From assembly GCA_017654935.2 (NCBI GenBank), contig CM065682.1, forward strand, positions 76,557,119 to 76,621,118: 64,000 bases of DNA, written 5' to 3'. Source of the stretch: Phymorhynchus buccinoides (lineage: Eukaryota; Mollusca; Gastropoda; Neogastropoda; Raphitomidae). The notes under the pieces were generated by a model. The model saw only the letters and a list, made by a program, of their open reading frames with translations, had not been told where the DNA came from and searched no databases. Position 1 is the first letter of the stretch. Every line of letters starts with the position of its first letter. Positions 34,351 to 46,832 of this stretch are shown piece by piece. The translations under genes and the position numbers were made by a program.

Positions 34351-35018
34351 TAAATAAATAAAAACGGCTGTGTAATACGTTTTGCAGTTAAAACTAGATC
34401 AGTGAAAGGTTTCTTTCAAGCCACAGTTGAGAAAACTTGACGTTTGGTTCACTCACTTTCTGCTGCTCTTAAACAAAGTATATTTTTCACAGAAAACAAA
34501 ACAATCACACTAAGGAAAAGGCGAAAGTTTGATCTTCGTTTGTTGCAAGTTTGAGATGCGTAAACGGAGTCAAAGCACTAGAACGAGAATATTGATTGAA
34601 AACAAAATCCAACACTGACAACGTCTTCCTGAAACTGGCTGTACTGGTCAGCCTCGTTTTCGCTCGCGTGACCTTTGACCTCCTAGCTCATTAATAAAAG
34701 CTATTACTAGACCAGGCAACCATATTGGCCGCCATTTTGAAATATTGAGTTGGAGAGCTTGCTTCTTTTTAAAAATGTAATGTACACATATGAATGTAAA
34801 TTCATGCAAAAGGGCATGCCTCGAACCAGAATTGCATCTTAACCCTCAGTTTGCCCCGCCCTACATGTAGAGATAGCTTAAAGCTGAGTATTACTATTAT
34901 CAAACATAAGGTTACTGATTGCTGCTTTCTTTTGCCAAACAACAAACAAATCTTATGTTGTAGGTCTTTCGGTCGTACTGAGTTTTTCATTAATTCATTC
35001 ATTCATTATTTATTGGTC
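34351..35018. other. No gene seen
   Basis: AT-rich spacer with a short (ATTC)n near 34990. No motif recognised. Confidence 0.4.
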
Positions 35019-35461
35019 CCCGAGCCGAAGGTTCGGGGAGCTATTGTTCTTGTCTGGTCCGTCCGTCCGTCCGGTGTCCGTCCGTCCATCCGGCGTGCCT
35101 CCGTCCGTCCATCCGGCGTGCCGGCCTCCGTCCGTCCGGCTATTCGTCCGTTTTTCTCAAAAACTATTCAGTCTATCATCATCAAATTTGGCATACTAGT
35201 TTGCCAAGATGCAAGCTATCCACTGATGTATTTAGTTTTACATTAAGGTCAAGGTCGCGCCAGTTACGGGGTTCAAACCCCGAAACACATAATCGCTAAT
35301 ATCTCGCGAAGTTTTGCATGTATTTTAATGCAGTTTTTTTCACAACATTTCTTGATGAATGGTCTATAACACAGTTGTAATGAATTGTTCTGTGCGCGCG
35401 TGTGCGCATGATCGCGCGCGCTCAAATCACGGGTCCGAACCCCAAGACCATCTAGTAATGA
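35019..35461 (+). repeat. Dispersed repeat beginning GGTCCCCGAGCCGAAGG
   Basis: The start can form a small hairpin (CCCCGAGCC / GGTTCGGGG). (GTCC)n units follow at 35060-35140, then ATCATCAAATTTGGCATACT and GGTCAAGGTCG. It ends where the LINE fragment begins. Confidence 0.6.
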
Positions 35462-36182
<721 letters not shown>

Positions 36183-36224
36183 TTGATATGTCAAAAAAGA
36201 GGACTTTCTCTTTTGGTGACTGTA

Positions 36225-36432
36225 ATCGTCATCATCATCATCATCATATAATCATCATCATCATCATCATCATCATATAATCATCATCATCGTCACCATC
36301 ATCACCATCATCATAATAATCATCATCATCATCATATAATCATCATCATCGTCACCATCATCACCATCATCATAATAATCATCATCACCATCATCACCAT
36401 CATCATCATCATCATCATCATCATCACCATCC
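36225..36432. repeat. (ATC)n trinucleotide repeat with higher-order structure
   Basis: CATCAT runs broken by ATAATCATC and CGTCACCATCATCACC blocks, which themselves repeat. Confidence 0.93.
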
Positions 36433-36768
36433 ATGCCATAAAAGAGCACAGAGGCTCAGAGGTATACGCAGTTCTTTCCCCTACGTTGTGGCCATATAAG
36501 AGGTTTTTCTTTAATTTCTCCCCTACTTAATACCCCACATGGCCGAAAGGCCGAACAGGGCGTAAAGCCTCATTTTATTATCCCCCCTACTGAATACATT
36601 ATGCGATAAAGGAATTATTAATGCCATGAAAGACAGCAATGACGGGGGCTCTGCTTGTGTAACTCAGCCTGTTCTATGTCATTTTGGATTGTCAAAAATT
36701 AATGCTTGGTCTGCTACCAAAAAAGGAGGTAGAAAACTCTCCATATAACTTTACATTACATTACTTCT
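36433..36768. other. No gene seen
   Basis: Short spacer with no recognised motif. Confidence 0.35.
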
Positions 36769-36815
36769 CACACGCACGCACGCACACGCACACGCACGCA
36801 CGCACACGCACACGC

Positions 36816-36855
<40 letters not shown>
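36769..36855. repeat. (CA)n/(CGCA)n microsatellite, 5' flank of a LINE
   Basis: CACACGCACG units ending in a pure CA run. Confidence 0.95.
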
Positions 36856-36856
<1 letters not shown>

Positions 36857-36859
<3 letters not shown>

Positions 36860-37671
36860 TTCTTTAATGCTCACATACTCTCCATGATCGATTATGCTTC
36901 AACATTATGGGATAGCTGTAGTGATACAAATTTAAAGATTATCAATCGTATGTACAAAAAAGCAATTAAAATAATTTTATTAAAATCAAGTTCACTTACC
37001 TATGAAGACTACAAACAACTAGATATACTAACTTTTCAAGACAGACTTTTCCTCAAAAAGGCAATCTGCATGCATACTATTGTGAACGGAAATGCTCCCA
37101 AAAAGATAACAGATACATTTACGACAAACACAAGCAGACACACCCATTTACTCTCATTCCCTCGACCAAATAATAATCTATTCAAATCTAGTCTCCTCTA
37201 TTCGGGTGGAGATTTATGGAACAAACTACCCTCCATTTTAAAAAACATGAAAAACAAGAACTACTTCAAGAAAAAAATGAAAATGTATCTCTTTAACAGA
37301 ACATAATTGATAACTTTATTCCAATTATTTAAAAGAATGGAAACGTAGCCTACATAACATATTTTGGTAAGTAAATGTGATGTTTTAAATGTTTCGTTAT
37401 TGATGTTGATGTATATATTGTACATAATATGCTATTCGCATATGTCCCCATCCTTTTTCCTGTTTTGGTGTGTGGAATATTTGCTTGTTTCTTTAATTAA
37501 TTGTTTACTTGTATATTTTCCTTTTCTTGTTCGCTACTTTGGAATGTTTAGTTCTTTATTTTTTCTTTATATCATTTTTTATGGATGGCTTGTTGAAAAA
37601 AAGCATGTTTTGCTTATACAATGTTCCCATCTGGAAATAAAATTTTGACTTGACTTGACTTGACTTGACAC
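36857..37671 (+). pseudogene. LINE polymerase C-terminus and 3'UTR, embedded in (CA)n
   Basis: The frame reads KLFFNAHILSMIDYASTLWD, MYKKAIKIILLKSSSL, YKQLDILTFQDRLFLKKAI and DLWNKLPSILKN, stopping at 37306. It aligns with the C-terminal part of the 1-2466 element (DYASTCWDS, LKLILLKSSSL, YKELNIL), so it is the same family. The 3'UTR ends with AATAAAATTTTGACTTGACT and further TTGAC units, then (CA)n. The copy is severely 5'-truncated, but its remaining frame is intact. Confidence 0.9.
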
Positions 37672-37674
37672 ACA

Positions 37675-37717
<43 letters not shown>

Positions 37718-37738
37718 ACACACACACACACACACTGT

Positions 37739-37821
<83 letters not shown>

Positions 37822-37845
37822 ACACTCGGGGGCAAATAAGAGAGT

Positions 37846-37911
<66 letters not shown>

Positions 37912-38010
37912 CGGACAGGTAGACAGAGATATAGACCTGGGACACACACACACACACACACACGCACGCACACGCACACGCACACGCACACACACACACA
38001 TACACACACA
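37672..38010. repeat. (CA)n microsatellite, (GA)n, (GACA)n and further CA
   Basis: CA 37672-37825, GA about 37850-37886, GACA to 37912, CA/CGCA 37941-38010. Confidence 0.97.
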
Positions 38011-38019
38011 CAGAGAAAA

Positions 38020-38185
38020 GGGGGGGGGGGGGTGTCCAGGGGGGAAATGTCCGCCGTGAATGGGGGGTATGTGTCCGGGGGGGGGGGGGGGGGGGGGGGG
38101 CAAAAGTACCAGGGGGCAAGTGACCGGGGGGCAAATGGACAGGGGGGCAAATGGTCGGGGGGGATGTCCGGGGGGGGGGGGGATG
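38020..38185. repeat. G-rich degenerate tandem repeat
   Basis: GGGG runs separated by GTCC, CAAATGGACA and CAAATGGTC words. G-quadruplex potential on the plus strand. Confidence 0.8.
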
Positions 38186-38440
38186 CCCTGATACCAACTG
38201 AAAGTCACAAGAGAGCATGTTGTTGAACGAATGTATCGGCCAGTGTGTCACGGGCGTAAGCGTTTAGAGATCGATAACGAATCAATAGCAGCTTTTTTTA
38301 AATCACCAAATTAACAACGGGAAAAGAAGGGGATCCCCCTTGTATCCCTTGTATCCCTTCATTGTTCTACATAATTCAGCTCCGAATTTGTTTTTGAAAC
38401 ATGAGCTTGCAGATCACATCGCTCACCCCCACCCTCTCTC
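38186..38440. other. No gene seen
   Basis: Unique-looking spacer. Confidence 0.35.
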
Positions 38441-38441
<1 letters not shown>

Positions 38442-38510
<69 letters not shown>

Positions 38511-38800
38511 GCTCCTTCTGAGCTTGTCCTAAAAGACTTTGTTTCTTCATTGTTTGGCTCGAATTCAGTTTGATTTTGGCGACTGTACAAATACATTCCA
38601 AGAAAAGATACGGATCAAATACCATACAGTTTTTGGTTGGTTGGTTTGCTGGTGTTTGGTTTTTTTAAAGAAGTATTTTTGGTGTTTAGGTTTTTTCTCC
38701 AGACGTCCTGTCTACTAATATTTCACATGCGCAAGCATGTCTTTGAGGTCTGGGTATTGTACGTCACCTCACTTTGTAAGGGACGGACTATGCGATCGTC

Positions 38801-38864
<64 letters not shown>

Positions 38865-38886
38865 TATGTGTGTGTGTGTATGTATA

Positions 38887-38956
<70 letters not shown>

Positions 38957-39017
38957 CGTGTGTGTGTGTGTGTGTGTGTGTTTGTGTGTGTGTGCTCGCG
39001 CGCGCGCGCGTGTGTGT
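38442..39017. repeat. (CT)n (38442-38507) and (GT)n (38803-39017) microsatellites
   Basis: The GT part contains a (GA)4 and TATGTG interruptions and ends in a CG-alternating block at 38996-39010. Confidence 0.95.
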
Positions 39018-39163
39018 TACAAGCATATGTTTTCAACAGCTGTACAGAATCACTTAAAATGTTGTGTGGTGGTGCACCACCGAGAATAGAAGACATCGCA
39101 GGACAAATTATAACTCTGCTGGCCTTGACCTTGACGTTTGACATTGAAAACGTAAAGTTCTCT

Positions 39164-39610
<447 letters not shown>

Positions 39611-39810
39611 AATTATCGCCCTTGGGCAACACGAAGAAGCAGTATAAAGCCTCATTGCTTGCCATCCTACCAGGTTAGTCTAACAGATGATCGCAGGGCT
39701 ACCAACACTCAAAACGATGTATCGTACGAGTATTAACAGCAAGAATGTTACATTCATGGTTACAGTTTTAACTCATTCGCATCGCAACGATTTTTAATTA
39801 TTAAAAAAAC

Positions 39811-40990
39811 TCACAAATCACTCCAGCCATACACACAAATCACTCCAGCCATACACACAAATCACTCCAGCCATACACACAAATCACTCCAGCCATACAC
39901 ACAAATCACTCCAGCCATACACACAAATCACTCCAGCCATACACACAAATCACTCCAGCCATACACACAAATCACTCCAGCCATACTCACAAATCACTCC
40001 AGCCATACACACAAAACACTCCAGCCATACACACAAATCACTCCAGCCATACACACAAATCACTCCAGCCATCACAGCCATACACACAAATCACTCCAGC
40101 CATACACACAAATCACTCCAGCCATACACACAAATCACTCCAGCCATACACACAAATCACTCCAGCCATACACACAAACACTCCAGCCATACACACAAAA
40201 ACACTCCAGCCATACACACAAACACTCCAGCCATACACACAAATCACTCCAGCCATACACACAAATCACTCCAGCCATACACACAAATCACTCCAGCCAT
40301 ACACACAAATCACTCCAGCCATACACACAAATCACTCCAGCCATACACACAAATCACTCCAGCCATACACACAAATCACTCCAGCCATACACACAAAACA
40401 CTCCAGCCATACACACAAATCACTCCAGCCATACACACAAATCACTCCAGCCATACACACAAATCACTCCAGCCATACACACAAAACACTCCAGCCATAC
40501 ACACAAAACACTCCAGCCATACACACAAATCACTCCAGCCATACACACAAAACACTCCAGCCATACACACAAAACACTCCAGCCATACACACAAATCACT
40601 CCAGCCATACACACAAATCACTCCAGCCATACACACAAATCACTCCAGCCATACACACAAATCACTCCAGCCATACACACAAATCACTCCAGCCATACAC
40701 ACAAATCACTCCAGCCATACACACAAATCACTCCAGCCATACACACAAATCACTCCAGCCATACACACAAATCACTCCAGCCATACACACAAATCACTCC
40801 AGCCATACACACAAATCACTCCAGCCATACACACAAATCACTCCAGCCATACACACAAATCACTCCAGCCATACACACAAATCACTCCAGCCATACACAC
40901 AAATCACTCCAGCCATACTCACAAATCACTCCAGCCATACTCACAAATCACTCCAGCCATACTCACAAATCACTCCAGCCATACACACAA
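39811..40990. repeat. 22-bp minisatellite array, about 53 copies
   Basis: Unit CACAAATCACTCCAGCCATA plus CA. Variants have AAACACT for AATCACT (clustered 40180-40600), ACTCAC for ACACAC (39985 and 40915-40990), and one partly duplicated unit at 40070. There are no spacers, so it is not a CRISPR. A single unexpanded unit in the same flanking sequence lies near 49240. Confidence 0.97.
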
Positions 40991-41063
40991 GCAAAACAGA
41001 CATAAACAAGAAGAGAAATGTAAGAAGTTTGCAGGTTTTTACTTCAGGTTTAGACATAGGGAA

Positions 41064-41324
41064 GTGGTAGATCAGACTTTTGTATATATAGACTTTATAA
41101 TAGAAAAACTCCCTACAGCAATTCGTTTTCCCACTTCAAACCACTACAAACGCAAAGTAAGAGGGGAGGGAAGCGAGTTTAGAAGTGACCAAAGTGTGGT
41201 GTGCGCACAGATTTACTTGAAACAAATTCATCAACTTGACAGCTTTATATTAATTCCGGCCATAAATGGGTGGAACGACTTGAATGAGTTAAGCTTATTA
41301 TATATCTTTAAAAATGACTGTTAA
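41064..41324 (+). pseudogene. Possible LINE C-terminal scrap
   Basis: An 86-codon frame with FRSDQSVVCAQIYLKQIHQ and LIPAINGWNDLNEL, which loosely resembles the PxxxxWNxLP region near LINE polymerase C-termini. A weak call; the rest of the frame is unrecognised. Confidence 0.25.
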
Positions 41325-41384
41325 AAATAACAATCGCTTCCAAAATAAAATCAAAATGAAAATAGATTGTCTATTTCGTTAATA

Positions 41385-41462
41385 ATAATAATAACATGGA
41401 TTTTTTTATATAGCGCAACACCTCTCAGTTAAACTGGAGCTCTTTGCGCTTCACAAATGATT
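41385..41462 (-). repeat. SINE/L2-type 3' tail, minus strand
   Basis: On the minus strand it ends GCGCTATATAAAAAAATCCA then TTATTATTATTATT, with a related GTGAAGCGCAAAGAGCT block before it. Confidence 0.65.
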
Positions 41463-42404
41463 AAAATAAGATACATAAATAGCACAACCAAAGTAATACA
41501 TAAAGTCTAACTAGCATTAATATAGTACATCCGTACATATATAAACACAGGTTATATAAACATCAAATATAGGCAATATATCTTCAATCACAGGCAGTCA
41601 AACAAGGATCAGCACATTAGTACATTAAATAAATAATTTAAACATCAAAACCTAATATTTCCTTCATATCTGTTACACATTTTATATAATTGTATGTCCA
41701 AGTCATGGGTTCAGTAAAACTAAGCCTATTTTGTACTTTGTTGTTTCATAGACTTCATGGCATGAAGCAATAACATTCCCCCCTAAACCTCACCGGGGGT
41801 CCCTGCTTGGGCCACCTCACCTGCAGAATTGTCCTAATTAGATGTGATCAATTCTTCTATCCTCCATCCAAAATGCAAACAAACAAAAAACATCTTCCAT
41901 ACACCCACCCCCGAATCCTTTTCCCACAATACCCGCCATGACGATAGTTTCAAAATGCAAATAAACAGTCAATAATTTTGCGCGTATATTATGTAATGGA
42001 AGATTCATTGCTCAACAATTTAGCCTTCAACACGGGTTATAGCTTTTCAATGGGGTTTTGTTTGACCTTTATTTTAACCTTTCCAGCGTGTAGTGCCCTT
42101 ATTGTTCATTGTTTGGCGTTTCTTTTCCCCCAGAAATGATAGCAGCCTGGATACAAGATCAGCCATGATTCATCCAATTCCTTTCCTTGCTTGGTTGCCT
42201 TTCATTCAACGACAAGGAAAAGATTGTGTGATGACTTATTATGAAAGTCGAGGACTGGTGAATACATGTATTATTGGGGAGGGGGGGGGCTGATTGTTTT
42301 CTTTTCCTCATTACTTGAAAGGCATGTTATTGTTGTTCTTGTTGTTCTTGTTGTCTTTAATCATACTTCTGTGTGACAGCGGTTAAAGCTTGAGTTATAA
42401 ATAT

Positions 42405-42407
<3 letters not shown>
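41463..42407. other. No gene seen
   Basis: AT-rich. No frame with recognisable domains or clear splice boundaries. Confidence 0.4.

Positions 42408-42478
<71 letters not shown>
42408..42478. repeat. (GA)n microsatellite
   Basis: Pure GA run of about 35 units. Confidence 0.97.
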
Positions 42479-42482
<4 letters not shown>

Positions 42483-42493
42483 TAGGGCCGCAC

Positions 42494-42696
42494 TTAACCC
42501 TTTCGCTGCCAGCCGTTTTTCAGCAACAAAAAACACAATTAAACTAAACTGGGTAAAACTAAAATTGTTTCTGCAATTTTGGGCATTCCTCTGTGACATG
42601 TTTAACATTAGGCCTATCCTTATCTCCCAAAATTAAGAAAATAGGGTCTTCGGATAGCAGGCCCTGATTTGATGCCTTTTAATGACATGGGTGTTG
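42494..42696. mobile_element. TTAA MITE family P1, copy cut by the gap
   Basis: Starts TTAACCCTTTCGCTGCCAGC and follows the family through GATTTGATGCCTTTTAATGA before the N run, so its right end is missing. Confidence 0.85.
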
Positions 42697-43196
42697 NNNN
42701 NNNNNNNNNNNNNNNNNNNNNNNNNNNNNNNNNNNNNNNNNNNNNNNNNNNNNNNNNNNNNNNNNNNNNNNNNNNNNNNNNNNNNNNNNNNNNNNNNNNN
42801 NNNNNNNNNNNNNNNNNNNNNNNNNNNNNNNNNNNNNNNNNNNNNNNNNNNNNNNNNNNNNNNNNNNNNNNNNNNNNNNNNNNNNNNNNNNNNNNNNNNN
42901 NNNNNNNNNNNNNNNNNNNNNNNNNNNNNNNNNNNNNNNNNNNNNNNNNNNNNNNNNNNNNNNNNNNNNNNNNNNNNNNNNNNNNNNNNNNNNNNNNNNN
43001 NNNNNNNNNNNNNNNNNNNNNNNNNNNNNNNNNNNNNNNNNNNNNNNNNNNNNNNNNNNNNNNNNNNNNNNNNNNNNNNNNNNNNNNNNNNNNNNNNNNN
43101 NNNNNNNNNNNNNNNNNNNNNNNNNNNNNNNNNNNNNNNNNNNNNNNNNNNNNNNNNNNNNNNNNNNNNNNNNNNNNNNNNNNNNNNNNNNNNNNN
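42697..43196. other. Assembly gap, 500 N
   Basis: Exactly 500 N. Separates a MITE from the polyamine oxidase exon, so upstream exons of that gene may be inside it or elsewhere. Confidence 0.99.
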
Positions 43197-43197
43197 A

Positions 43198-43527
43198 GAG
43201 AGTCTGCCCCAGGAGCAAGTGTCGGCTCAGTGCACCCAGCTCCTGAGGCAGTTCCTGCGGGACCCGTCCTTCCCGGAGCCCAGCCGGATGCTGAGGTCCA
43301 ACTGGAACAGCGACCCCCTGTACCTGGGAGCCTACAGCTTCCCCAGCACCGGCAGTGAGGCGGGCGATGTGCATCAACTGGCCGATCCTCTGCCCAGTCC
43401 CAGCCAGCCCAGGCTGATGTTTGCAGGGGAGGCCACTCATCCTGAGTACTACTCCACCGTTCATGGCGCCTTCCTCACCGGGGTGAGGGAGAGTCAGAGG
43501 CTGATGGATCTTTACGAGGCAATGTGA
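43198..43527 (+). CDS. Polyamine oxidase (PAOX/SMOX family), C-terminal exon, partial
   Basis: A flavin amine oxidase that oxidises N1-acetylated polyamines or spermine, releasing hydrogen peroxide and an aldehyde. The 109 visible residues cover the end of the FAD-binding domain: a helix (CTQLLRQFLRDPSFPEP), the substrate-domain strand LRSNWNSDPLYLGAYSF (the family W-x-SDP-x(3)-G-x-YS pattern), then LMFAGEATHPEYYSTVHGAF, the FAD-contacting GEAT motif and the YSTxHGA loop near the flavin. It ends ESQRLMDLYEAM and a TGA at 43525. Animal PAOX and SMOX share this tail and I cannot separate them. The exon starts at or inside the N gap, so its 5' boundary, most of the protein and the catalytic N-terminal half are unseen. 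GC content is much higher than the flanks. Whether the rest lies upstream in this scaffold is unknown. Confidence 0.9.
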   Translation, partial: ESLPQEQVSAQCTQLLRQFLRDPSFPEPSRMLRSNWNSDPLYLGAYSFPSTGSEAGDVHQLADPLPSPSQPRLMFAGEATHPEYYSTVHGAFLTGVRESQRLMDLYEAM

Positions 43528-44118
43528 GTTGGAAGCCGCTTGGCCTGTTTGGAACAGTAGGGAGTCTCAATCCAACCTTGGGTGTTGGGAGATTCACAGA
43601 ACCTGATGCGAAAGCGACATTGCCACATCACCAATTAACCGACATGCACACTGTCACTCTGTCAATAGGTAAAGAACCATTTCTTAGAAATCCCTGAAGT
43701 GCCTTAAAACTAAGAAAATTAATACTGGGTCTCTTCTCTAAAAGACCGACCCATCACTGGATAATAACAATCAGCATAGCTGTTGAGAGGACTATTAACG
43801 ACTAACTAACAAGCGAGCATATCATTATGTTCATATACATAGATATATATATTGAAATTGTGACATTAAGACTGATCTAACATGTCCAGTCATTGAATGA
43901 ATGGATATGTTGACCAAGCTGGAAGACTTTTATGACAAAACTCTGTGTGTGTGTGTGTGTATGTATGTGCGTGTGAATGCATGAAACTCTGAGTACTGGG
44001 GCATTGATAGTTAGGCCTCTTGATAGTGACGTTTAGGCTCTCTCGTTTCTTTGTGGGTTTTTTCACCCTAAATATTTTGCACAGTGCTTAGAGCCCCTTC
44101 GTTGGAGATGAAGCGCTA
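43528..44118 (+). other. Probable 3'UTR and intergenic sequence after the oxidase
   Basis: AT-rich, with a short GT run at 43945. From about 44075 it becomes a SINE/L2-like 3' end (AGTGCTTAGAGCCCC, GAAGCGCTATA). An AATAAA at about 44828 could serve as a distant polyadenylation signal. Confidence 0.35.
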
Positions 44119-44283
44119 TACAAAGGAGCCTCCCTTATAAGACTCTCTCCCATATAAGACCTACTTCTCTGAGACATTGCCCTTCTTTGTAAGTATCAAA
44201 ATTACCTCCCCTATAAGACCCCTCCCATATAAAACCTCATTTTGGATGATTTTTGAAGGTCTTATAAGGGAGGTTCCACTGTA
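44119..44283. mobile_element. TA-flanked MITE (family T1) inserted in a SINE-like tail
   Basis: Inverted ends TACAAAGGAGCCTCCCTTAT and ATAAGGGAGGTTCCACTGTA. The SINE tail GCGCTA resumes as TAAATTTAACATTATTATTA on the right. A reverse copy is at 55762-55926. CAGT/ACTG ends with a TA duplication suggest the Tc1/mariner-pogo superfamily. Confidence 0.85.
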
Positions 44284-44477
44284 TAAATTTAACATTATTA
44301 TTATTGGTACAGTCACTTAACTTTGTATGCGTAGACAAAAAAAGGAAATAATCTGAACATTAGTAATCAAGTAGATAAAATTGATTTTAAAACAGTTTAT
44401 GTCAAAATGAATCATTTTTTTGGGGGGAACTTCAAGACAATCAAAATCATGTTATTATTTGTGTACATGAGTGTGTT

Positions 44478-44713
44478 TTAACCCTTTCACCGCCAGCCAT
44501 ATTTCAGCAAAACAATGCCATTAAATTTACCTGGGTAGAGAACAAAATCCATCTGCAGTATCCTGTGACATATATAAAATAATGTCTATCCTTACTTCCC
44601 AAAACTAAGACAATGGGGTCTTTAGATAATAGACCCCAATTTGATGCCTTTTAGTGGCATTGGTGTTAAATCACTGTGGTGCCAAAATGCGACTTTGGCG
44701 GTGAAAGGGTTAA
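44478..44713. mobile_element. TTAA MITE family P1, complete copy
   Basis: TTAACCCTTTCACCGCCAGC to TTTGGCGGTGAAAGGGTTAA. Confidence 0.9.
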
Positions 44714-45086
44714 TGTGTTGTGAAGGTGGTGGTGTTATGTGTAACGTAACCTCTGGCTTCAAGGCTAATATGATTAATAATGTATTATTGTGTGCACGTT
44801 GTGTTTTGTTTCAAGGAATCTTTCAATTAATAAAATTGGAGACAACCATACATGTTACAAGCCTGTTTAATCTCAGTTTTTGTAGCAACATACTCTGTTA
44901 CAACATGAAAAATGCATGAAACCAAGTATATATAAATTCATGCCATTAAAATATAGATCTACATCATGCTTGTAGATTGAGACCAATAGTACAAAATACC
45001 TGGTAGATGGAAACATAAAAGTAAATACAAAAATACAAAGAAGAATGTTAACAGAGATCATTCTACAAAATAATAAAAATATACAA

Positions 45087-45491
45087 TATCGTCGATGAAA
45101 TTCCTTGTATCACGATTTTGGTAGTTTTTGACAAAAACAAATTTTTTCTTTTTTTTAAAATTAACCGCGTTTGCCACAATTTATTAACTATGATGAATAT
45201 GTTGTTCAAGACATTGCAAGTTTCGTCCTGAATTTTATTAACATTACTTTTTAAAGTTTTTAGATATTTGAAAAATTACGAAGATACGAGATTTTTGTCC
45301 GTAAGTATCATCTGAATTTGGGACTTACGAGTTTTTCTTCTATTTACACAACCTCATTTACCCCAGATAGAAAGTCGTTAGAGATACGAGCTTTTGGTGG
45401 AAGGTGGTGGGGAAAATTACAGAGCTGACTATGTATCTAACTCAAACCCCCAAAAATTGAGATACGAGGTTTGTGAATTTCACCGACGATA
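45087..45491. mobile_element. Element with TATCGTCG inverted ends
   Basis: Left TATCGTCGATGAAATTCCTT and the mirror of the right TATCGTCGGTGAAATTCACA. Subterminal GTATC(A/T)CGA-type words occur in both. No transposase. 44714-45086 shows no gene. Confidence 0.75.
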
Positions 45492-45640
45492 TACTATTGT
45501 ACATTCACAAGAGTACAATTAATCAGCACAATTCATTAGCAACTGACTGCCCACAACCTTTATGCATATTTCTATAAGCATATTATTATTATCATTATTG
45601 TTAGCATAATTATTATCACTATCAGTACAGTACTTTGTAG

Positions 45641-45793
45641 TACCATATTTTTCGGACTGAAGGCGATACTTTCCCCCCAGACTGAGACGCATGCACCCTA
45701 TAACATGACTAATGATATAGTAAGAAAATATAACCCCCAAATCTGATTTTTTAATACAAATTTGGGGGGTGCGTCTTATAGAAAAATACGGTA
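45641..45793. mobile_element. 153-bp MITE, ends TACCRTATTTTTC
   Basis: Left TACCATATTTTTCGGACTGA and right GTGCGTCTTATAGAAAAATA then CGGTA. An inverted-repeat element of a kind widespread in animals. Superfamily not assigned. Confidence 0.8.
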
Positions 45794-45879
45794 GTTTAGC
45801 TTGTTTCAGGCAACAACCACATTGAAAAAAATAAATTGGAGGATTTAAAAAAAATTAAATTCCACCCCTTCTTCTTCGA

Positions 45880-46190
45880 TCACTCAAGACGTCAATTATG
45901 AGTGCAGATGTATCATGCTGCCGTTATGCACCTAACTAAGAAAGAGTTAGGCCCAACAAGTCTGACTTCGGCTGGAGGAAATCTTTTTGAAAGTGTTTCT
46001 AGAAACAAAGGCAGCAGGAGAATGGACCGGTAAGGCAGAAAGATAGAGTAGATGACAGTAAGCAAAGGGAAAAGGCAGAGTCAAAGAGAGTGACAGACTG
46101 GAGGAAGTTACAAGCACAGAACTTCCAGAAGGTGGAGGAACTATTTGTACAAAAGACCCCCCCCGTTATCCCCAAGGGGGGGAATTCCAT
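45880..46190 (+). repeat. Dispersed repeat family D, copy 2
   Basis: AGCAGGAGAATGGACCGGTA, TAGATGACAGTAAGCAAAGG, ACAAGCACAGAACTTCCAGA and GTGGAGGAACTATTTGTAC. Ends with AAAGACCCCCCCCGTTATCC. Confidence 0.8.
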
Positions 46191-46290
46191 TCCATTACAT
46201 GAGAACAGAAACTTTGATATTTACAAGAATATAAAGCTATGTAATCCGTTGTCATGCAGTTGGGTATACCCGTTTCCAATTAAACTATAC

Positions 46291-46832
46291 TACAGTCGAC
46301 CCCCTCACGAACGGCCCTCTGATTTACGACCTCCCCTCTTTTAAGACCGAAATATGAATGACGGATCGTTTTTCTTCAAAACTTGCCTCCTCATTTACGA
46401 CTCCCCCTCTAACGCGTTTTACGACCGTAAATCTTGTTAATTTTACGACCGATGCAACACATTCTGACAATTATCAGTCGCAAAAACGTATGATATCTAT
46501 CCTTCTCGGCCTCAGTTCAAGCCGACGCACAGCTGGGGTACCACTGTTGTTAGCCAATGTCAATCTCGCGAGGGTTCAAGCCGCGTTACTCTGGATGTTT
46601 CATTCAAGAATGGCGGAGAAAGCACAGTGTAGCGATGTGGGTAAAAAAAGGAAACGTGTGACGCTCACTCTTGAGCAAAGGGTGAAAGTAGTGAGGAGAC
46701 ATATGCTTGTGCTGTGCATCATATACGGTGTAGTGAGTGCATTGTTTTGGTCACCCCTGATTTAAGACCCCCCTCTTTTACGACCGATTTTTCAAGATTT
46801 TTTGAAGGTCTTAAAAGAGGGGGTAGACTGTA
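46291..46832 (+). mobile_element. pogo/Tigger-like DNA transposon, internally deleted
   Basis: Bounded by TA. Ends CAGTCGACCCCCTC and GAGGGGGTAGACTG, with GATTTACGACC / GATTTAAGACC subterminal words. A frame inside (46610-46765) keeps the start of a transposase. TA duplication and CAGT/ACTG ends are usual for this superfamily. Confidence 0.85.
46610..46765 (+). pseudogene. Tigger-like transposase N-terminus (psq/CENP-B HTH start)
   Basis: Reads MAEKAQCSDVGKKRKRVTLT then LEQRVKVVRRHM, the basic lead-in and first helix of the CENP-B/psq DNA-binding domain found at the N-terminus of Tigger transposases. It then leaves the family sequence and stops at 46763-46765. The DDE catalytic domain is deleted. 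Confidence 0.7.

Noticed and set aside
35271..35290. B-box-like GGTTCAAACCCC suggesting an RNA gene
   Set aside because: It lies inside a dispersed repeat with no A-box or cloverleaf.
39811..40990. CRISPR-like array of 22-bp units
   Set aside because: The units are directly adjacent with no unique spacers, and this is animal DNA. It is a minisatellite.
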